Below, one piece after another: positions 36,214-45,706 of a DNA stretch of 64,000 bases; position 1 is the first letter of the stretch, and the number at the start of each line of letters is the position of its first letter. Source of the DNA: Pseudomonas iranensis (GTDB lineage Bacteria; Pseudomonadota; Gammaproteobacteria; Pseudomonadales; Pseudomonadaceae). Both the position numbers and the translations under genes were made by a program. The notes under the pieces were generated by a model. That model had not been told where the DNA came from. It was given only the letters and a program-made list of their open reading frames with translations, and ran no database searches. The stretch spans positions 1,736,001 to 1,800,000 of the forward strand of contig NZ_CP077092.1 in assembly GCF_014268585.2 (NCBI RefSeq), given 5' to 3'.

Positions 36214-37338
36214 ATGCCGTTGCAACGCCTGCAAGACCTGTCAGAAATCGCCCCGGCAAGCTGGGATGCGCTGGTGCCGGACAACCAGCCGTTCCTGCGC
36301 CACGCATTCCTCAGTGCGCTGGAAGACAGCGGCAGTGTCGGCCCGCACTCGGGCTGGCAGCCCGAACATTTACTGCACATCGAAGATGATCGACTGATCG
36401 CCGCACTGCCCAGTTATCGCAAGTGGCATTCGTACGGCGAGTACGTCTTCGATCACGGCTGGGCCGACGCCTGCGCCCGCGCCGGCATCGATTACTACCC
36501 CAAACTCCTGACCGCCGTGCCGTTCAGTCCGGTCAGCGGCCCGCGCTTGCTGGCGGCAACAGTGGAGGACGGTTTCGAACTGCTGAAAAGCCTGCCGGGC
36601 TATTTGCAGATCGAAGAACTGTCCAGCGCGCATATCAACTTCACCGATCCGTTTACCGATGCGGCGATGGCCGAGCAACCGGGCTGGCTGCAGCGCATCG
36701 GCTGTCAATATCACTGGCAGAACCGTGAATACCGCGACTTTCAGGACTTCCTCGACGCCCTCAGCTCACGCAAGCGCAAGCAGATGCGCAAGGAGCGCGA
36801 GCAGGTGGCGGGGCAGGGCTTCGAGTTTGAATGGCTGGAGGGGCGTGAGCTGGACGAGGCACAGTGGGATTTTGTTTACGCCTGCTATGCCAACACCTAC
36901 GCGGTGCGGCGTCAGGCGCCGTACCTGACGCGCGAGTTCTTCAGCCTGCTGGCCGAACGCATGCCCGAAGCGATTCGCGTGGTCCTGGCCAAACAGGGCT
37001 CACGGCCCGTGGCGATGGCGTTCAGTCTGGTTGGTGGCGACAGTTTCTACGGGCGGTATTGGGGTTGCCTGGCCGAGTTTGATCGGCTGCATTTCGAGAC
37101 GTGTTTTTATCAGGGCATGGATTACGCGATTGCCCAAGGCATCCAGCGTTTCGATGCCGGGGCACAGGGCGAGCATAAGTTGATTCGCGGCTTTGAACCG
37201 GTGATCACCCATTCCTGGCACTACCTGCGCCATCCAGGTTTGAAAGCGGCGGTGAGGGATTTCCTCAAGCAGGAGCGCGCCGGGGTTCTGGCCTATGCCG
37301 AAGAGGCCCGGACAGCGTTGCCTTATCGCCAGACCTGA
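36214..37338 (+). CDS. GNAT/FemAB-like acetyltransferase (DUF482 family)
   Basis: 374 aa. Two GNAT-like lobes. Blocks include FLSALEDSGSVGPHSGWQP near 31, PFSPVSGPRLL near 101, SRKRKQMRKEREQV near 189, GRYWGCLAEFDRLHFETCFYQ near 278 and FDAGAQGEHKLIRGFEPV near 312, the DUF482 signature. Family role is not defined, though FemAB-like folds transfer aminoacyl groups. ATG 36214 has GGAG 9 nt upstream. Divergent from the porin gene with 281 nt between. Confidence 0.82.
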   Translation: MPLQRLQDLSEIAPASWDALVPDNQPFLRHAFLSALEDSGSVGPHSGWQPEHLLHIEDDRLIAALPSYRKWHSYGEYVFDHGWADACARAGIDYYPKLLTAVPFSPVSGPRLLAATVEDGFELLKSLPGYLQIEELSSAHINFTDPFTDAAMAEQPGWLQRIGCQYHWQNREYRDFQDFLDALSSRKRKQMRKEREQVAGQGFEFEWLEGRELDEAQWDFVYACYANTYAVRRQAPYLTREFFSLLAERMPEAIRVVLAKQGSRPVAMAFSLVGGDSFYGRYWGCLAEFDRLHFETCFYQGMDYAIAQGIQRFDAGAQGEHKLIRGFEPVITHSWHYLRHPGLKAAVRDFLKQERAGVLAYAEEARTALPYRQT

Positions 37339-37340
37339 CC

Positions 37341-37446
37341 ATGATCGTTCCCACGCTCTGCGTGGGAATGCAGGCCGTGACGCTCCGCGTCACTGGACGC
37401 GGAGCGTCCCTTGAGGCATTCCCACGCGGAGCGTGGGAACGATCAT
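37341..37446. repeat. Intergenic palindrome, family D, copy 1
   Basis: Ends ATGATCGTTCCCACGCTCTG and complement ending CGTGGGAACGATCAT; the middle carries GACGCTCCGCGTC / GACGCGGAGCGTC. It sits between convergent genes. Confidence 0.92.
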
Positions 37447-37455
37447 ATCGCGCGA

Positions 37456-39288
37456 TCAGTCGATGCCGACAAAGCCTCCGGTCTGGTGCGCCCACAACCG
37501 TGCATACAAACCACGATGGGCGAGCAGTTCGGCGTGGGTGCCGCTCTCGGCGATCTTGCCGTTTTCCAGCACCACCAGACGGTCCATGCGCGCGATGGTC
37601 GAGAGACGGTGGGCGATGGCGATCACGGTTTTGCCCTGCATCAAGGTCTCGAGGCTTTCCTGAATCGCCGCTTCGACTTCCGAATCCAGTGCCGAGGTGG
37701 CTTCGTCCATGATCAGGATCGGCGCGTCCTTGAGCAGCACCCGCGCAATCGCGATGCGCTGGCGCTGACCGCCCGAGAGTTTCACCCCGCGCTCGCCGAC
37801 ATGCGCGTCGAAACCGCTGCGGCCTTCAGCGTCGGACAGCAGTGGAATGAACTCATCGGCGCGAGCCTTGTGCACCGCCTCCCACAGTTCGGCGTCGGTG
37901 GCGTCGGGTTTGCCGTAGAGCAAGTTGTCGCGGATCGAGCGGTGCAACAGGGAGGTGTCCTGAGTGATCATGCCGATCCGCGCGCGCAGGCTTTCCTGGC
38001 CGACTTCGGCGATGTTCTGCCCGTCGATCAGGATGCGCCCGCCCTCGACGTCGTACAGGCGCAGCAACAGGTTGACCAAGGTTGATTTGCCGGCGCCGGA
38101 TGGGCCGATCAAGCCGATTTTCTCCCCCGGTTTTATCGTCAGATTGAGGTCGCCGATGATGCCTCTCTTCTTGCCGTAGTGAAAATCCACGTGCTCGAAA
38201 CGCACTTCGCCCGAGGCCACGGCCAGCGGTTTGGCCTGCTCGCGGTCGGTGACGCTGACCGGTTGCGAGATGGTGCGCAGACCGTCCTGGACCATGCCGA
38301 TGTTTTCGAAAATGCCGGTGACTACCCACATGATCCAGCCGGACATGTTGACGATACGAATCACCAGGCCGGTGGCCAGGGCAATCGCGCCGACGGTGAT
38401 AAGCGACTGCGTCCACAGCCACAATGCCAGCGCCGTGGTGCCGACGATCAGCAGGCCGTTCATGGTAGTAATCGCCACGTCCATGCTGGTCACCACGCGA
38501 CCGGCCATTTGTGCTTTGACGGTCTGTTCTTCGATGGCTTCCTTGGCGTAGTGCTGTTCGAAGTTGGTGTGGGCGAACAGTTTCAGCGTGGCGATGTTGG
38601 TGTAGCCATCGACGATGCGCCCCATCAGTTTCGAGCGCGCGTCAGAGGCTTCCACGGAGCGCTCCTTCACCCGTGGCACGAAGTAATACAGCGCGCCGAT
38701 GTAAGCGACGATCCAGGTCAGCAAAGGGATCATCAGGCGCCAGTCGGCCTCGGCGAACAGCACCAGCGAGCTGATCGCATAGATCACCACGTGCCACAGC
38801 GCGTCGACCGCTTGCACGGCAGAATCGCGCAGCGAGTTGCCGGTCTGCATGATGCGCTGGGCGATGCGCCCGGCGAAGTCGTTCTGGAAGAAATTCAGGC
38901 TCTGCTTGAGCACGTAACTGTGGTTCTGCCAGCGGATCATGCTGGTCATGCCGGGGCTCAGGGTCTGATGCACCAGCAGGTCGTGCAGGGCAAAGAAGAT
39001 CGGTCGCAGCACCAGAGCGACCACCAGCATCCAGGTCAATTCGAGGGCGTGGTCGCTGAAGAAATTCGGGTTGGGCGTGCCTTGCGCCAGATCGATGATG
39101 CGGCTCAGGTAGCTGAACAACGCTACTTCGATCAACGAGGCAAACAGGCCGATGACGAGCAGGGCAGCGAAACTTGGCCAGACCTGCTTCAGGTAATAGA
39201 CGTAGAAGGGCCAGACGCGGTCCGGCGGGGACGCCGTCGGGGCGTCGCGGAAGATATCGATCAGTTGTTCGAAACGGCGATAGAGCAT
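37456..39288 (-). CDS. ABC exporter, fused permease and ATPase
   Basis: 610 aa. An N-terminal six-helix type IV export domain (to about 330) and a C-terminal NBD with Walker A GPSGAGKST, signature LSGGQRQRIAIAR, Walker B ILIMDEATSALDSE and a switch His (AIAHRLSTIAR). This is a half-transporter likely to homodimerise. MsbA-like length but without context for lipid A; substrate unknown. ATG 39288 gives MLYRRFEQLI. Confidence 0.88.
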   Translation of the reverse strand: MLYRRFEQLIDIFRDAPTASPPDRVWPFYVYYLKQVWPSFAALLVIGLFASLIEVALFSYLSRIIDLAQGTPNPNFFSDHALELTWMLVVALVLRPIFFALHDLLVHQTLSPGMTSMIRWQNHSYVLKQSLNFFQNDFAGRIAQRIMQTGNSLRDSAVQAVDALWHVVIYAISSLVLFAEADWRLMIPLLTWIVAYIGALYYFVPRVKERSVEASDARSKLMGRIVDGYTNIATLKLFAHTNFEQHYAKEAIEEQTVKAQMAGRVVTSMDVAITTMNGLLIVGTTALALWLWTQSLITVGAIALATGLVIRIVNMSGWIMWVVTGIFENIGMVQDGLRTISQPVSVTDREQAKPLAVASGEVRFEHVDFHYGKKRGIIGDLNLTIKPGEKIGLIGPSGAGKSTLVNLLLRLYDVEGGRILIDGQNIAEVGQESLRARIGMITQDTSLLHRSIRDNLLYGKPDATDAELWEAVHKARADEFIPLLSDAEGRSGFDAHVGERGVKLSGGQRQRIAIARVLLKDAPILIMDEATSALDSEVEAAIQESLETLMQGKTVIAIAHRLSTIARMDRLVVLENGKIAESGTHAELLAHRGLYARLWAHQTGGFVGID

Positions 39289-39376
39289 CAGATAACCGCC
39301 CGGAATCCGGGCTCTCCTTTTATCAGTGCGAGCGGCGCAGGCTCAGCCCCACGCCGCTCGATATGCCCGGCGAAAC

Positions 39377-39940
39377 TCAGTCGATGCGCTTGGCTGACTT
39401 GATGATCACAGGGTCGACAGGCACGTTCTGCATGCCTTGTTTGGTGGTGGTCTGCGAGTTGACGATGATGTCCACGACATCCATCCCCTTGACCACTTTG
39501 GCAAACACCGCGTAACCGGCGTCGCGACCCGGGTCGAGGAATGCGTTGTCGGCAACGTTGATGAAGAACTGGCTGGTCGCCGAATCAGGGTTGGAAGTAC
39601 GCGCCATCGACAGGGTGCCACGAACGTTGTGCAGGCCATTGCTGGCCTCGTTCTTGATCGGCGCCTTGGTTTCTTTCTGTTGCATCTGCTGGGTGAAGCC
39701 GCCGCCCTGAGCCATGAAGCCCGGGATCACGCGGTGGAAAATGGTGTTGTTGTAGAAACCGCTGTCGACGTATTCAAGGAAGTTCTTCGTGCTGATCGGT
39801 GCCTTGACCGGGTCCAGTTCGATTTCGATCTGGCCGTTGGTGGTGTCCAGCAGCACGTGGGGCGCCTTGGCCGGGGTAGCAGCCATCAGGTTGGCGGCAA
39901 ACAGTACGGAGCCGGCGGCGAGGGCGAGTTTTTTCAGCAT
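39377..39940 (-). CDS. ppiA: Periplasmic cyclophilin-type peptidyl-prolyl isomerase
   Basis: 187 aa. Signal peptide [20 protein letters not shown], then the cyclophilin core: [14 protein letters not shown] (near 70), [19 protein letters not shown] (near 97) and [10 protein letters not shown] (near 122). Catalyses proline isomerisation during envelope protein folding. Only 4 nt separate its start from the hydrolase stop upstream, so the two are cotranscribed. Confidence 0.9.
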   Translation of the reverse strand: MLKKLALAAGSVLFAANLMAATPAKAPHVLLDTTNGQIEIELDPVKAPISTKNFLEYVDSGFYNNTIFHRVIPGFMAQGGGFTQQMQQKETKAPIKNEASNGLHNVRGTLSMARTSNPDSATSQFFINVADNAFLDPGRDAGYAVFAKVVKGMDVVDIIVNSQTTTKQGMQNVPVDPVIIKSAKRID

Positions 39941-39943
39941 GGG

Positions 39944-40747
39944 TCAGTGATCCTGAGAGTGAAGGTCGGCTGTGGCGAGAAAATCCAGCAGCGTGTGATT
40001 GAAGCGTTCGGGTTGATCGAGCGGGGTGGCATGGCGCGAGTCGTCAATGACCACCAGCCGCGCATCCGGCAGCAGTTTTACATAGGTTTCCTTTAACGCC
40101 ACCGGCGTGTAATCACGGTCGGCGCTGATGACGAGCGTTGGACAGGACACCCGGGAAAGTCGTTCCTGAACGCCCCAGCCCACGATCGCATCGAAGCTGG
40201 CGAGATAAGCACGTTTGTCGTTTTTTGCCCAGCGTTCGGCCATTTTCCGTCGCAGATCGGCCTGTTCCGGCTTGGGGAAAAGTTTGCTGCCGAGGGCTTT
40301 GCCGATGGTTTCCAGGCTGAGCAGGCGCATCAGGCTCCAGCGTTTGAACCACTGCCAATAATCATCGCGGCTGCGCAATTTGACTTGTGGCGCGCTGTTG
40401 ACGATGGTCAGGCTCTTGAGTGCTTGCGGCTGATCGACGGCCAGCTGAAAGCCGATCATTGCGCCCATCGACAGCCCGACGTAGTGCACCGGGCCGAGGC
40501 GCAGGTGTTCGATCAAGACCAGCAGGTCGGCGCTGAACCCGGCGATGCTGTAGCGCTCGCGGGGTTTGTCCGAGCGCCCGTGGCCGCGAATGTCCGGGAC
40601 GATTACCCGGTAGTGCGCGGCCAGCGCGGGGATCTGCATTTCCCAGTCCAGTGTGCTCGAGCCGAGCCCGTGAACCAGCAGCAACGGCGCACCGTGGCCA
40701 TATTCCTCGTAGTGCAGGTTGCAACCTTCGTGCTCGAAATACGCCAT
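39944..40747 (-). CDS. Alpha/beta-hydrolase
   Basis: 267 aa. Oxyanion-hole motif LLLVHGLGSSTLDWE near 24, nucleophile elbow GLSMGAMIG near 93 (Ser), acid in SADRDYTPVALK near 208 and His in DDSRHATPLDQPE near 235. It resembles 3-oxoadipate enol-lactonase-like esterases. Substrate unknown. ATG 40747 has CGGAG 7-8 nt upstream. It is transcribed with the downstream cyclophilin and follows the LysR gene by 14 nt. Confidence 0.85.
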   Translation of the reverse strand: MAYFEHEGCNLHYEEYGHGAPLLLVHGLGSSTLDWEMQIPALAAHYRVIVPDIRGHGRSDKPRERYSIAGFSADLLVLIEHLRLGPVHYVGLSMGAMIGFQLAVDQPQALKSLTIVNSAPQVKLRSRDDYWQWFKRWSLMRLLSLETIGKALGSKLFPKPEQADLRRKMAERWAKNDKRAYLASFDAIVGWGVQERLSRVSCPTLVISADRDYTPVALKETYVKLLPDARLVVIDDSRHATPLDQPERFNHTLLDFLATADLHSQDH

Positions 40748-40761
40748 CGGTGAACTCCGTG

Positions 40762-41685
40762 TCAGGCTTGTTCGGGGGCGGCGAACGGTGCGTCCAGCGG
40801 CAAGGTGTCGAAGGTGCGCAGCAGTTCGATGAGGATTTGCGTGGCCGGGCCCAAGGGTTTGTCCTTGTTCGAATACAGATAGAAACTCGAATTGCGGCTG
40901 CCGCCTCGATCCAACGGTAGCAGCTTGAGCGAACCATCCTTGAGTTCGCGGTCGATCATGTGCCGCGGTAGCCAGGCAAAGCCCAGGCCGCTGCTGACAA
41001 AGGTCGCGGCGGTGGCGAGGCTGCCGACGGTCCAGCGCTGTTCGGCGCCGAGCCAGCCGACATCGCGCGGCTGCTGGCGGCCGGAGTCACGGATCACCAC
41101 TTGCATCTGGGTTTCCAGATCCTGAAAGCTCAGTTCGCGGTTGAGCCGATGCAGTGGGTGGTCAGGGTGGGCGACGGCAACGAATTCGACATCACTCAAT
41201 TCCGCACCGAGGTAACCGGGAATGCTCAGGCCGGTGATGGCCAGATCCGCCACGCCTTCGAGCAGCACTTCCTCGACCCCCGACAACACTTCCTCGCGCA
41301 GACGCACGCGGCAGCCGCGACTCTGCGGCATGAACGCGGTCAGGGCGCGAACGATCCGCGCGCTCGGGTAGGCCGCATCGACCACCAGCCGCACTTCCGC
41401 TTCCCAGCCTTGCTCCATGTGATGGGCGAGGTCTTCGAGTTGGCTGGCCTGTTTGACCAATTGCCGCGAACGGCGCAGCAATACGCCGCCGGCCTCGGTG
41501 AGCACGGCTTTGCGCCCGTCGATGCGCAGCAATGGCACGCCAAGCTGATCCTGCATGCGGGCGACGGTGTAGCTCACCGACGATTGCGAGCGGTGCAGGG
41601 CCTCGGCGGCCTGGGCGAATCCGCCGTGGTCGACCACGGCCTGCAACGTTCGCCATTGATCAAGGGTCACGCGGGGCGCTTTCAT
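40762..41685 (-). CDS. LysR-family transcriptional regulator
   Basis: 307 aa. HTH at the N-terminus (AVVDHGGFAQAAEALHRSQSSVSYTVARMQDQLG, 15-48), then an effector-binding domain. ATG 41685 is preceded by GGAGCTATTG. It resembles the LysR protein next to azoR in P. aeruginosa (PA0784), but here a small periplasmic gene and a REP pair separate it from azoR. Upstream of, and co-directional with, the hydrolase and cyclophilin genes. Confidence 0.85.
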   Translation of the reverse strand: MKAPRVTLDQWRTLQAVVDHGGFAQAAEALHRSQSSVSYTVARMQDQLGVPLLRIDGRKAVLTEAGGVLLRRSRQLVKQASQLEDLAHHMEQGWEAEVRLVVDAAYPSARIVRALTAFMPQSRGCRVRLREEVLSGVEEVLLEGVADLAITGLSIPGYLGAELSDVEFVAVAHPDHPLHRLNRELSFQDLETQMQVVIRDSGRQQPRDVGWLGAEQRWTVGSLATAATFVSSGLGFAWLPRHMIDRELKDGSLKLLPLDRGGSRNSSFYLYSNKDKPLGPATQILIELLRTFDTLPLDAPFAAPEQA

Positions 41686-41734
41686 CAATAGCTCCTCTTG
41701 TCCTAAGCTGGCCGTCCCTCATGGAGACTGCCGA

Positions 41735-42049
41735 ATGAAAAAATTCTGTTGTGTGGTGCTGGCGCTACTGCCGTTGACCGCGTTTGCCTATCCGATCGAT
41801 GTGCAAAAGGATCTCAACGGCATGAAGATCGACTACGAGACGTACGACACGGACAACGACATCGGCTCGATCCGCGTGGCCAATTACGGTGATGTCGACG
41901 CGACCTGCCGTGCGGTGTTCAGCAACGGCCCGGAAGCACCGCGCACCCGCAGCATCGATGTCCCGGCCGGCAAGCATAAAAACGCCACGGCCAAGTTCAC
42001 CCGCGAGATCATCAAGCTGCGCATCAAACTGACCTGCACCCCGAAATAA
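41735..42049 (+). CDS. Small periplasmic protein, unknown function
   Basis: 104 aa. Signal peptide MKKFCCVVLALLPLTAFA; mature part PIDVQKDLNGMKIDYETYDT, DIGSIRVANYGDVDATC and two Cys likely to be disulfide-bonded (Cys in DATCRAVF and LTCTPK). Beta-rich. No family function known. Divergent from the LysR gene with 49 nt between. Confidence 0.75.
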   Translation: MKKFCCVVLALLPLTAFAYPIDVQKDLNGMKIDYETYDTDNDIGSIRVANYGDVDATCRAVFSNGPEAPRTRSIDVPAGKHKNATAKFTREIIKLRIKLTCTPK

Positions 42050-42080
42050 GCTCGGTACTCTGAACACCTTGGGTTCCATT

Positions 42081-42167
42081 GTGGGAGCGAGCCTGCTCGC
42101 GAAGACGGAGTGTCATCCAGAGATGATGTGACTGACATTCCGCTTTCGAGAGCAGACTCGCTCCCAC
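42081..42167. repeat. REP pair, family A, copy 6
   Basis: Left unit 42081-42103 is canonical, right unit 42145-42167 carries substitutions (TTCGAGAGCAGACTCG). It lies between the small periplasmic gene and the azoR promoter region. Confidence 0.9.
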
Positions 42168-42300
42168 AGGGGATATGGGTTTAGCTTATAAACGAATTTA
42201 TCGATGGATTACAGCGGATATTTGCGCTTTTTCATCGATTCGACTCTGTTTAACCTTCACTCCATCGACTTACAACATATTCGGATGGAGGCTACACACC

Positions 42301-42900
42301 ATGTCCCGCGTTCTGATCATCGAAAGCAGTGCCCGCCAGCAAGACTCGGTTTCCCGTCAACTGACCCAGACCTTCATCGCTCAGTGGAAAGCCGCGCACC
42401 CTGCCGATCAGATCACCGTGCGTGACCTCGCCGCGAACCCGGTGCCGCATCTGGACGCCAACTTGCTGGGTGGCTGGATGAAGCCCGCCGAACAGCGCAA
42501 CGACAGCGAACAGGCGTCCCTGGACCGCTCCAACCAATTGACTGATGAGCTGCTCGCCGCCGACGTGCTGGTGCTGGCGGCACCGATGTACAACTTTGCC
42601 ATCCCGAGCACGCTCAAGGCCTGGCTTGACCATGTGCTGCGCGCCGGGGTGACCTTCAAGTACACCGAAACCGGTCCGCAAGGTCTGCTCAACGGCAAGC
42701 GCGCCTTTGTCCTGACTGCTCGCGGTGGTGTGTATGCCGGTGGCCCGGCGGATCATCAGGAACCGTACCTGCGTCAGGTGATGGGTTTCATCGGCATCAA
42801 CGACGTGACCTTTATCCATGCTGAGGGCATGAACCTGGGCGGTGACTTCCAGGAGAAGGGCCTGAATCAGGCCAACGCCAAACTGTCTCAGGTCGCTTGA
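42301..42900 (+). CDS. azoR: FMN-dependent NADH:azoreductase / quinone reductase
   Basis: 199 aa. Flavodoxin-like fold: VLIIESSARQQDSVSRQL (FMN phosphate site), VLAAPMYNFAIPSTLKAWLDHVLRAG (FMN isoalloxazine contact and conserved block near 90-115), LTARGGVY near 138. It reduces azo dyes and quinones, with a proposed detoxification role. The frame is open upstream but ATG 42301 after a GGAGG site 12 nt away gives the family start. Confidence 0.9.
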   Translation: MSRVLIIESSARQQDSVSRQLTQTFIAQWKAAHPADQITVRDLAANPVPHLDANLLGGWMKPAEQRNDSEQASLDRSNQLTDELLAADVLVLAAPMYNFAIPSTLKAWLDHVLRAGVTFKYTETGPQGLLNGKRAFVLTARGGVYAGGPADHQEPYLRQVMGFIGINDVTFIHAEGMNLGGDFQEKGLNQANAKLSQVA

Positions 42901-43007
42901 TCGGTTAATCGCCAGATAATCGCCGATTGTTTAAGTGACCTGGCGCAACCCCTTCAAGGTTCCACGCGCATCGAACCTCCCTTTGCACTTTTGCTCCTGA
43001 GTGCTGT

Positions 43008-43046
43008 AGCCCGATTGAACGCTTTAGCGAGATCGGGCTTTTTTTT
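43008..43046 (+). terminator. Rho-independent terminator after azoR
   Basis: Stem AGCCCGAT / ATCGGGCT (8 bp, about 16-nt loop) followed by eight T. The 107 nt between the azoR stop and this stem hold no ORF I can support, so together with the REP at 43080 they account for the 344-nt gap. Confidence 0.8.
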
Positions 43047-43079
43047 GTCTGCGATTTGACGAACAACACATGACTCCTT

Positions 43080-43166
43080 GTGGGAGCGAGCCTGCTCGCG
43101 AAAGCGGTGTCTCAGAAAAGTATCTGCCGTCTGACACGCTGCCTTCGCGAGCAGGCTCGCTCCCAC
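43080..43166. repeat. REP pair, family A, copy 7
   Basis: Units at 43080-43102 and 43144-43166. They lie between the azoR terminator and the next rightward gene. Confidence 0.95.
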
Positions 43167-43244
43167 CGGTTATTTGTGTTTCCGGCTATTCGCAGTGAGC
43201 GGCAAAACCCGCTATCGTCGCCGCCATTCGATTTCGAGGCGAGC

Positions 43245-44111
43245 ATGGGCTATCTACTTTTTGTGACGCTGATCCAGGCGTTTTCCTTCAGTCTGATCGG
43301 CGAATACCTGGCCGGGCATGTCGACAGTTACTTCGCGGTGCTGGTGCGTGTGGTGCTGGCCGGGCTGGTGTTTATTCCGCTGACGCGCTGGCGTTCGGTG
43401 GAGCCGGCGTTCATGCGTGGCATGTTGCTGATCGGCGCGTTGCAGTTCGGTGTGACTTACGTCTGCCTGTACCTGAGCTTCCGCGTGCTGACGGTGCCGG
43501 AGGTTTTGCTGTTCACCATTCTTACGCCGCTGCATGTGACGTTGATCGAAGACGCGCTGAACCGTCGCTTTAATCCGTGGGCATTGATTGCTGCGCTGGT
43601 GGCAGTAGGCGGTGCGGCGGTGATTCGCTTCGACAGCATCAGTCCCGACTTTTTCATGGGCTTTCTGCTGCTGCAACTGGCCAACTTCACCTACGCCGCC
43701 GGGCAAGTGATGTACAAGCATCTGGTGGCCAAGCATCCGAGCGATCTGCCGCATTACCGCCGCTTCGGTTATTTCTACCTCGGTGCATTGGCGGTTGTGC
43801 TGCCAGCGTTCCTGTTATTCGGCAAGTCGAACTTCCTGCCGGAAGCGCCGCTGCAATGGGCGGTGTTGCTGTTTCTCGGACTGGTGTCGACGGCGCTGGG
43901 TCTGTACTGGTGGAACAAGGGCGCGTGCATGGTCAACGGCGGTACCCTGGCGGTGATGAACAACCTGCATGTGCCGGTGGGGCTGCTGTTGAATCTGCTG
44001 ATCTGGAATCAGCATGAGGAACTGGGGAGATTGTTCCTTGGCGGGGGTGTGATTCTGGCAGCGGTGTGGATCAGCCGGTTGGGTATCCGCAAATCCGCGG
44101 TCGCCGCATAA
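43245..44111 (+). CDS. EamA/DMT-family transporter
   Basis: 288 aa, ten hydrophobic segments: LLFVTLIQAFSFSLIGEYLAG at the N-terminus, ALQFGVTYVCLYLSFRVL near 63, and STALGLYWWNKGACMVNGG near 210. It fits the carboxylate/amino-acid EamA subgroup. ATG 43245 follows GAGGCGAGC. Substrate unknown. Confidence 0.83.
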   Translation: MGYLLFVTLIQAFSFSLIGEYLAGHVDSYFAVLVRVVLAGLVFIPLTRWRSVEPAFMRGMLLIGALQFGVTYVCLYLSFRVLTVPEVLLFTILTPLHVTLIEDALNRRFNPWALIAALVAVGGAAVIRFDSISPDFFMGFLLLQLANFTYAAGQVMYKHLVAKHPSDLPHYRRFGYFYLGALAVVLPAFLLFGKSNFLPEAPLQWAVLLFLGLVSTALGLYWWNKGACMVNGGTLAVMNNLHVPVGLLLNLLIWNQHEELGRLFLGGGVILAAVWISRLGIRKSAVAA

Positions 44112-44116
44112 CCCTT

Positions 44117-44203
44117 GTGGGAGCGAGCCTGCTCGCGAAGGCGCTGGCTCAGATAAGTATGGGGCGACTGACACATTGCATTCGCGAGCAGGCTCGCTCC
44201 CAC
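44117..44203. repeat. REP pair, family A, copy 8
   Basis: Units 44117-44139 and 44181-44203, 5 nt after the EamA stop, between convergent genes. Confidence 0.95.
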
Positions 44204-44216
44204 ATTGGATCTTGGG

Positions 44217-45515
44217 TTACATCAGGTGTTTTTCCGGCTCCGCGATACTCGCCGAGCCCAACACCGCCGGCAGCAACCCGGCGCGCAAATCTCCGCCACT
44301 CGGCTGCTGATACAGGCTCAGCCCGAACTCCGGCAGCACCGCCAGCAGGTAATCGAAAATATCGCCCTGAATCCGCTCGTAATCGGCCCACACCGTGGTG
44401 CGGGTGAAGCAGTAGATTTCCAGCGGAATGCCCTGCGCGGTGGTCTGCATCTGCCGGACCATGCAGGTCATGTTCGGCTGAATCTCCGGGTGACTCTTCA
44501 AATACGCCAGTGCGTACGCGCGAAAGGTGCCGATGTTGGTCATGCGGCGGCGGTTGGCCGACATTGCCGCGACATTGCCCTGGGCCTCATTCCAGGCCTT
44601 GAGCTCGGCTTTCTTGCGGCCCATGTAGTCGGTCAGCAGGTGCACCTGGGAAAGCTTTTCTTCCTCGTCGTCGCGGATGAAGCGCACGCCGCTGGCATCG
44701 ATGAACAGGCTGCGTTTGATCCGCCGACCGCCGGACTGCTGCATGCCGCGCCAGTTCTTGAACGACTCGGACATCAGCCGCCAGGTCGGGATCGAGACGA
44801 TCGTCTTGTCGAAGTTCTGCACCTTGACCGTGTGCAGCGTGATGTCGACCACGTCGCCATCGGCGCCGACTTGCGGCATCTCGATCCAGTCGCCGACGCG
44901 CAACATGTCGTTGCTGGTCAGTTGCACGCTGGCGACGAACGACAGCAGGGTGTCCTTGTAGACCAACAGAATCACCGCCGACATCGCACCCAGACCCGAC
45001 AGCAGCAACAGCGGCGAGCGGTCGATCAGGGTGGCGACGATGATGATCGCGCCGAACACGTACAAAACCATTTTCGCCAGCTGCACGTAGCCTTTGATCG
45101 AGCGGGTGCGGGCGTGCTCGGTGCGGGCGTAAATGTCGAGCAAGGCGTTGAGCAGGGCACTGACCGCCAGCAGCAGGAACAGGATGGTGAAGGCCAGCGC
45201 GACGTTGCCGAGAAAATTCATCGCGGTTTTGCTCAGCTCCGGCACCAGGTGCAGGCCGAACTGGATCACCAGCGATGGCGTCATCTGCGCCAGACGCTGA
45301 AACACCTTGTTGTGCCGGAAATCATTGATCCAGTGCAGCGCCGGTTGGCGGCCGAGCATGCGGCTGGCGTGCAGGATCAGGTAACGCGCCACCCGTCCGA
45401 GCACCAGCGCAATGACCAGCAGCACCAGCAGCGCCAGTCCCGATTGCAGAAGTGGGTGCTCTTCGAGCGTGCCCCAGAGGTCCTGGGCTTTGAGCCAGAG
45501 CTGTTTGATATCCAT
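44217..45515 (-). CDS. MscS-family mechanosensitive channel (YbdG/MscM-like)
   Basis: 432 aa. Five N-terminal hydrophobic segments, then the conserved pore/beta block: SGLGAMSAVILLVYKDTLLSFVASVQLTSNDMLRVGDWIEMP (near 165-205) and the vestibule motif VQNFDKTIVSIPTW. The C-terminal domain is of the YbdG type. It gates on membrane tension to relieve osmotic downshock. ATG 45515 gives MDIKQLWLKAQ. Confidence 0.88.
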   Translation of the reverse strand: MDIKQLWLKAQDLWGTLEEHPLLQSGLALLVLLVIALVLGRVARYLILHASRMLGRQPALHWINDFRHNKVFQRLAQMTPSLVIQFGLHLVPELSKTAMNFLGNVALAFTILFLLLAVSALLNALLDIYARTEHARTRSIKGYVQLAKMVLYVFGAIIIVATLIDRSPLLLLSGLGAMSAVILLVYKDTLLSFVASVQLTSNDMLRVGDWIEMPQVGADGDVVDITLHTVKVQNFDKTIVSIPTWRLMSESFKNWRGMQQSGGRRIKRSLFIDASGVRFIRDDEEEKLSQVHLLTDYMGRKKAELKAWNEAQGNVAAMSANRRRMTNIGTFRAYALAYLKSHPEIQPNMTCMVRQMQTTAQGIPLEIYCFTRTTVWADYERIQGDIFDYLLAVLPEFGLSLYQQPSGGDLRAGLLPAVLGSASIAEPEKHLM

Positions 45516-45706
45516 GAGCGAAACGTTTCTTCTGTAAGACGCGAGAGCCGATTAGAGCATTTAAGACGCTGTGTATTGCAGCGAGTGACAAATCGGGCAA
45601 CAAAAAAACCACTGATTGTCGCCGTTTGCACAAAGAAACTCGGCCTGAGCGCTCGAAACCGGTAACCTATGCAGCTGTTTTTTTGCATATCTTCGAGGTA
45701 GCACCC

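Noticed and set aside
37341..37446. CRISPR-like repeat (short palindromes with a spacer)
   Set aside because: Only one inverted pair, no direct repeats at regular spacing and no cas genes; it is an intergenic palindrome family.
42925..43046. Possible tRNA or small RNA before the azoR terminator
   Set aside because: No cloverleaf, anticodon loop or promoter could be made out; it reads as azoR 3' UTR with terminator.
43080..43244. N-terminal extension MGASLLAKAVSQ... of the EamA gene at 43245
   Set aside because: Entirely REP-derived; ATG 43245 has a ribosome site and begins the first helix.
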